From DAOMOP01 sp035444405 (lineage in GTDB: Bacteria > Pseudomonadota > Gammaproteobacteria > Burkholderiales > Rhodocyclaceae), in assembly GCA_035444405.1 (NCBI GenBank), contig DAOMOP010000189.1:1-7884 (forward strand): a DNA stretch of 7,884 nucleotides. The letters are read 5' to 3'. Of the stretch, positions 5,548 to 7,884 are shown piece after piece. The stretch's first letter is position 1, and every line of letters begins with the position of its first letter. Both the position numbers and the translations under genes were made by a program. Under the pieces are notes generated by a model that made no database searches, was not told where the DNA came from, and saw nothing but the letters and a program-made list of their open reading frames with translations.

Positions 5548-6111
5548 ATGCACGCTCACCGCGCTGCGCTTGTGCTTGCGCTGGCCGCCTTTGCGACGGT
5601 CACGCTTTTCGTATTCATCGGTCCGCGCAGCCACGCGGCCGCACAGCCACCCGTCGATGCTGCCCATCAGGAAGCTCGCGCGCGTGCACAGACCGCCGTG
5701 CCGCGCATCGGAGCGGCACCGGTCGTCGCCGACGCCGCGATTGCCGACTCGCAGCAGCACGGCGGACTGTATCGATGCCAGAGCGGCCGCCGTACCATCT
5801 ACCAAGGGCGCCCCTGCGCGCCCGACACCGTGACGATCCCGCTCGACGGCGGTACGTTCACGGTCGTCGATCCACATCCCGCATCGCCAACCCGCCCGCC
5901 GACCTCGACGCTGCGACCGCGCATGGGCGGCATCAGCAAGTCCGATGCGCGGGTCGTGTCCGAAAAATGCGGCGCGCTGCTGCACCGCAAGGAACACATC
6001 GAAAGCCAGCAGCGCGCCGGAGCGAGCGCCCGCAGGATGACCGCCCTGAAGCGCCAGTGGCATTCCGTCACACGCCGGCTGACCGATCTGCAGTGCTCGA
6101 ACTTCCAGTGA
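5548..6111 (+). CDS. Secreted DUF4124-like protein with four cysteines
   Basis: A 187-residue protein starting at ATG 5548 with GGAG at 5534-5537. Residues 1-31 form a signal peptide: His/Arg start, hydrophobic 7-24, and a plausible cleavage after SHA or AAA near 30-32. A low-complexity Ala-rich linker follows. Residues 73-93 (GLYRCQSGRRTIYQGRPC) match the short YxC...YxxxPC motif of DUF4124-type envelope proteins, where the two cysteines (77 and 90) probably form a disulfide. Cys141 and Cys183 could form a second in the C-terminal half, which is basic and helix-like ('HRKEHIESQQR', 'ALKRQWHSVTRRL'). Function of such proteins is not known; an exported envelope role is inferred. It is probably monocistronic, with its own promoter. 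The last codons are part of a 12-bp tandem duplication. Confidence 0.72.
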   Translation: MHAHRAALVLALAAFATVTLFVFIGPRSHAAAQPPVDAAHQEARARAQTAVPRIGAAPVVADAAIADSQQHGGLYRCQSGRRTIYQGRPCAPDTVTIPLDGGTFTVVDPHPASPTRPPTSTLRPRMGGISKSDARVVSEKCGALLHRKEHIESQQRAGASARRMTALKRQWHSVTRRLTDLQCSNFQ

Positions 6112-6124
6112 CACTTCCAGTGAC
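6101..6124. repeat. 12-bp perfect tandem duplication over a stop codon
   Basis: ACTTCCAGTGAC occurs at 6101-6112 and again at 6113-6124. The first copy supplies the last codons and TGA stop of the secreted protein; the second repeats the same bases just downstream. It probably arose by replication slippage. Confidence 0.75.
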
Positions 6125-6133
6125 CGAACGAAT

Positions 6134-6153
6134 GCGCGCGTCAGGCCGCGCGC
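6134..6153. terminator. GC hairpin between convergent genes
   Basis: GCGCGCG (6134-6140) and CGCGCGC (6147-6153) form a 7-bp stem with a 6-nt loop between the ends of the secreted-protein and dehydratase genes. It lacks a T-run on either strand, so a bidirectional terminator role is tentative. Confidence 0.3.
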
Positions 6154-6183
6154 GCGATCCCGTGCGGGGCCGCCGGCGCTCGA

Positions 6184-6525
6184 TCAACCGCCGAACAGGC
6201 GGTCGGTGCGTGCAGCCATGATGAAATCGTTCTCGTGCAGGCCCTTGATCTTCTTGGTCTGCCACGACACGGTCGCCCGGCCCCACCCGAAGGCGATGTC
6301 CGGATGATGGCCGGCGTCTTCGGCGAGCGCGCCGACCTTGACCACGAAGTCGAGCGCCTCGGCGAAATTCTTGAATCGAAAAATGCGCTCGAGGCGCATC
6401 CCTTCGTCGGCGAGTGTCCACTCCGGAACCTGTCGAAGGTAGGCATCGGCCTGCGCTCGGGTCAGCGGTGGAATCCCGCCGCGACACGGCTCGCAGGTCC
6501 TGGCCGCCAGATCGTTCTCGTGCAT
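6184..6525 (-). CDS. phhB: Pterin-4a-carbinolamine dehydratase family protein
   Basis: A 113-residue protein (family about 100-120) with GGAGG about 10 nt upstream of ATG 6525. The N-terminus 'CEPCRGGIPPLT' (11-22), 'WTLADEGMRLERIFRFKNFAEALDFV' (36-61) and 'EDAGHHPDIAFGWGRATVSW' (69-88) are clear, ending 'KGLHENDFIMAARTD'. The family recycles 4a-hydroxytetrahydrobiopterin formed by phenylalanine hydroxylase. The His-His-Pro pair (73-75) is present. The third conserved position, normally His or Trp ten residues after the aromatic Trp81, is Lys91 (QTKKIKGLHEND). This variant occurs in a recognised bacterial subgroup, and its pterin activity is less certain. No phenylalanine hydroxylase gene is in the window. 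A long in-frame extension to 6828 has no family features and was not used. Confidence 0.88.
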   Translation of the reverse strand: MHENDLAARTCEPCRGGIPPLTRAQADAYLRQVPEWTLADEGMRLERIFRFKNFAEALDFVVKVGALAEDAGHHPDIAFGWGRATVSWQTKKIKGLHENDFIMAARTDRLFGG

Positions 6526-6689
6526 CTGCGCTATCCCTCCGCGTCCTGCCGCACACTCGCCGGCCGGCACAGGGCTGGCGGCGCAGCTCGATTTCAATGT
6601 AGGTGGCACGCCGGCCCGACGCAATGAGATCCTGAGCCATGCTCCGCCCCCCCGCGCGACCCCATCCAATACAGGCGCGGGAGCGACGA

Positions 6690-6701
6690 CTATAACGATA
6701 G
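6690..6701. promoter_or_regulatory. AT-rich divergent promoter region
   Basis: CTATAACGATAG (6690-6701) is an inverted repeat of CTAT/ATAG around AACG. On the + strand it offers TATAAC, and on the - strand TATCGT or TATAGT, as -10 elements for the BON gene (62 bp away) and the dehydratase gene (about 165 bp away). No convincing -35 was found for either, so the strand and start are unsure. Confidence 0.3.
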
Positions 6702-6763
6702 CAAGGGCGCACCGGAAGGTGACTGCGGACAGTGTGTTCGGCCGACGACAGGAGGATGGATCC

Positions 6764-7492
6764 ATGGCCAGCCGTGACGAGGTGCTCAAACGCGTGCGTG
6801 CCGCGCTCGAGATCGAGCCGCGCATCAATCTGCATCGCTACCCGATCCATGTGTCGCTCGACGCTGGTGTGCTCACGCTCGACGGGGATGCCCAGGACAT
6901 TGCCGCGAAGCGCCTGGCCTTTGCGTTGGCGCACAGGATTGCCGGCGTCGGCAGCGTCCTCGACCGTCTGGGCGTGGCGCGGGTGACGGCTCGCGGTGAC
7001 GGCGAGATTCTGGACGCGTTATCGCAGTCGTTGCTGCGCGAGCTCGACCTCAAGAACTGCTCGCTGCGTCGCGAAGAGAAAGGCCAGGTCGAAACGCTCC
7101 ATGAAGCGGTCGGTGACGATGCGAGCGGCGACATCACCTTTTCGGTCAAGGACGGTGTGATCAGCCTGGAAGGCCATGTGATCAGTCTGTCGCATCGGCG
7201 CATCGCGGAAGTCCTGGCCTGGTGGGTGCCGGGCTGCCGGCTCGTGCACAACCGCCTGACCGTGCGCCCGCCCGAGGAAGACAACGATGGCGAGCTCGCC
7301 GATGCGATCCGGCTGGTGCTCGAGCTCGACGTGCTCGTGCACGCCGATCAGATCGGCGTCAATGTGGTCGATCGCGTCGTGACGCTGGCCGGCGTCGTCG
7401 GCAGCAGCGACGAACGCCGTCGGGCCGAGCTCGATGTCTGGTATGTGCCCGGCGTGCATGAAGTCGTCAACATGCTCGAGCTTGCCACGTAG
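6764..7492 (+). CDS. Cytoplasmic protein with three BON domains
   Basis: ATG 6764 is preceded by a full AGGAGG (6750-6755, 8-nt spacer), which decides it over an in-frame GTG at 6719. The 242 residues contain three BON repeats. The first, ~5-70, has 'VLTLDGDAQDIAAKRLAFALAHRIAGVGSVLDRL'. The second, ~80-168, is enlarged by a charged insert about 100-122 before 'GDITFSVKDGVISLEGHVISLSHRRIAEVL'. The third, ~177-240, has 'VVTLAGVVGSSDERRRAELDVWYVPGVHEVVNML'. BON domains (as in OsmY) bind phospholipid or other hydrophobic ligands, usually in the periplasm. There is no signal peptide, lipobox or membrane segment here, so a cytoplasmic or membrane-surface position is inferred. The specific role is unknown. 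Confidence 0.85.
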   Translation: MASRDEVLKRVRAALEIEPRINLHRYPIHVSLDAGVLTLDGDAQDIAAKRLAFALAHRIAGVGSVLDRLGVARVTARGDGEILDALSQSLLRELDLKNCSLRREEKGQVETLHEAVGDDASGDITFSVKDGVISLEGHVISLSHRRIAEVLAWWVPGCRLVHNRLTVRPPEEDNDGELADAIRLVLELDVLVHADQIGVNVVDRVVTLAGVVGSSDERRRAELDVWYVPGVHEVVNMLELAT

Positions 7493-7500
7493 AGGGGACT

Positions 7501-7518
7501 TTCCGCGACTTCCGCGAC
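7501..7518. repeat. 9-bp tandem repeat, two copies
   Basis: TTCCGCGAC occurs at 7501-7509 and again at 7510-7518, just after the BON stop. Partial matches flank it (GACT before, TTTCG after), suggesting slippage in non-coding DNA. Confidence 0.6.
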
Positions 7519-7535
7519 TTTCGTATCTGCACGGC

Positions 7536-7555
7536 CGGCCGCCGCGAGGCGGCTG
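7536..7555. terminator. Hairpin with GCGA tetraloop between convergent genes
   Basis: GCCGCC (7538-7543) and GGCGGC (7548-7553) close on a GCGA loop, a stable GNRA tetraloop when read on the + strand. A G-T wobble and a C-G pair (7536-7555) extend the stem. It sits between the ends of the BON and Rieske genes. No T-run follows, so it may stabilise the 3' end rather than terminate. Confidence 0.35.
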
Positions 7556-7566
7556 CGGTCGCCGTG

Positions 7567-7884
7567 TCAATCCTGGGCCGTGCAGTCGATCTGTACGCGC
7601 CCGTCGAACACGCGCACCGGAAAGGTCGCGACCGGCTCATAGGCGGGCGGCGACAAGGCCTCGCCGCTCACGAGCGAAAAGCGCGCGCCGTGGCGCGGGC
7701 AGATCACCTCCTCGCCTTCGACGACGCCCCACGACAAGCTCTCGGCCTCGTGGCTGCACAAATCCTCGATCGCGTAGTAGCGTCCGGCCGCGTTGAACAC
7801 CGCGACCTGGCGGCCGTCGTCGAGCTCGACGACGCGCACGCTGTCGGTTCGAATATCGGCGACCGCGGCCACATCGAGCCATTG
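7567..7884 (-). CDS. Rieske [2Fe-2S] ferredoxin (start outside window)
   Basis: About 105 residues are visible, and the frame stays open to the right edge (QWLDVAAVADI), so the true start is probably just beyond it. GTG at 7872 is internal. The cluster-binding motif is Cys-Ser-His at 43-45 ('DLCSHEAE') and Cys-Pro-Arg-His at 62-65 ('VICPRHGARFSL'), a CxH...CxxH Rieske site. The terminus 'PVRVFDGRVQI' matches small ferredoxins such as the electron carriers of aromatic-ring dioxygenases and NirD. Two Cys and two His ligate a [2Fe-2S] cluster that passes electrons in the cytoplasm. Neither a dioxygenase nor a nitrite reductase gene is visible, so the partner is unknown; it may lie upstream, beyond the right edge. 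Confidence 0.88.
   Translation of the reverse strand, partial: QWLDVAAVADIRTDSVRVVELDDGRQVAVFNAAGRYYAIEDLCSHEAESLSWGVVEGEEVICPRHGARFSLVSGEALSPPAYEPVATFPVRVFDGRVQIDCTAQD

Noticed and set aside
6424..6441. CGGAACCTGTCGAAGG resembling a common dispersed GC-rich repeat motif of proteobacteria
   Set aside because: A single copy inside a conserved part of the dehydratase coding sequence, with no inverted partner.
6526..6640. Minus-strand ATG at 6640 giving MAQDLIASGRRATYIEIELRR
   Set aside because: The first ~20 residues look protein-like, but the frame soon becomes Arg-rich and is a shadow of the dehydratase gene. The ribosome site is too close to the ATG.
6647..6653. C7 homopolymer in the dehydratase leader, possible phase-variable tract
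   Set aside because: It is short, lies outside the proposed coding region, and nothing else suggests phase variation.
6719..6763. GTG start for the BON protein
   Set aside because: The perfect AGGAGG at 6750-6755 serves ATG 6764, and the extra residues add no signal peptide.
7637..7882. Arg-rich 81-codon frame starting at an ATG near the right edge on the minus strand
   Set aside because: Out-of-phase shadow of the Rieske gene, whose CxH...CxxH motif is complete in the other frame.

Overview
This is a GC-rich window (roughly two-thirds G+C by eye) with strong Shine-Dalgarno sites and protein families typical of Beta- or Gammaproteobacteria. The style recalls Rhodocyclales, Burkholderiales or Pseudomonas-like genomes. 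The taxon is inferred from general resemblance only. I see no tRNA, rRNA, CRISPR array, insertion sequence or phage gene.

Left part (1-1031). The window opens inside the 3' end of a GNAT acetyltransferase gene with a YitH-type C-terminal domain. Next comes a clear remnant of ghrA (glyoxylate/hydroxypyruvate reductase A). Its first ~50 and last ~43 codons survive, but the middle two-thirds is gone and the two ends are in different frames. About 400 bp with no convincing gene follows. That stretch is rich in small-scale structure: an inverted repeat flush with the ghrA stop, an 18-bp tandem repeat and a 16-bp perfect palindrome.

Core (1032-5343). Four intact genes lie on the + strand: a class III PLP-dependent aminotransferase, an Lrp/AsnC-family regulator, an NAD-dependent decarboxylating beta-hydroxyacid dehydrogenase of the tartrate/D-malate dehydrogenase branch, and a zinc-dependent deacylase of the succinylglutamate desuccinylase/aspartoacylase family. 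The last two are separated by only 31 bp and probably share a transcript. Together they look like a catabolic module: removal of an acyl group, transamination, and oxidative decarboxylation of a hydroxy-diacid under an Lrp-type sensor. The gene classes partly parallel ectoine degradation (deacetylase, aminotransferase, AsnC-type regulator). The ectoine hydrolase and semialdehyde dehydrogenase are absent here, so the substrate is open. The broken ghrA and the GNAT gene upstream may once have belonged to the same locus.

Right part (5344-7884). A hairpin, an AT-rich island and a 22-nt dyad separate the cluster from unrelated single genes. These are a small secreted DUF4124-like protein with four cysteines (+), a pterin-4a-carbinolamine dehydratase homologue (-) whose third canonical histidine position is lysine, a cytoplasmic protein with three BON domains (+), and a Rieske [2Fe-2S] ferredoxin (-) that runs off the right edge. 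The dehydratase and BON genes diverge from a shared AT-rich promoter region. The two convergent junctions (6112-6183 and 7493-7566) each hold a GC hairpin and a short tandem duplication.
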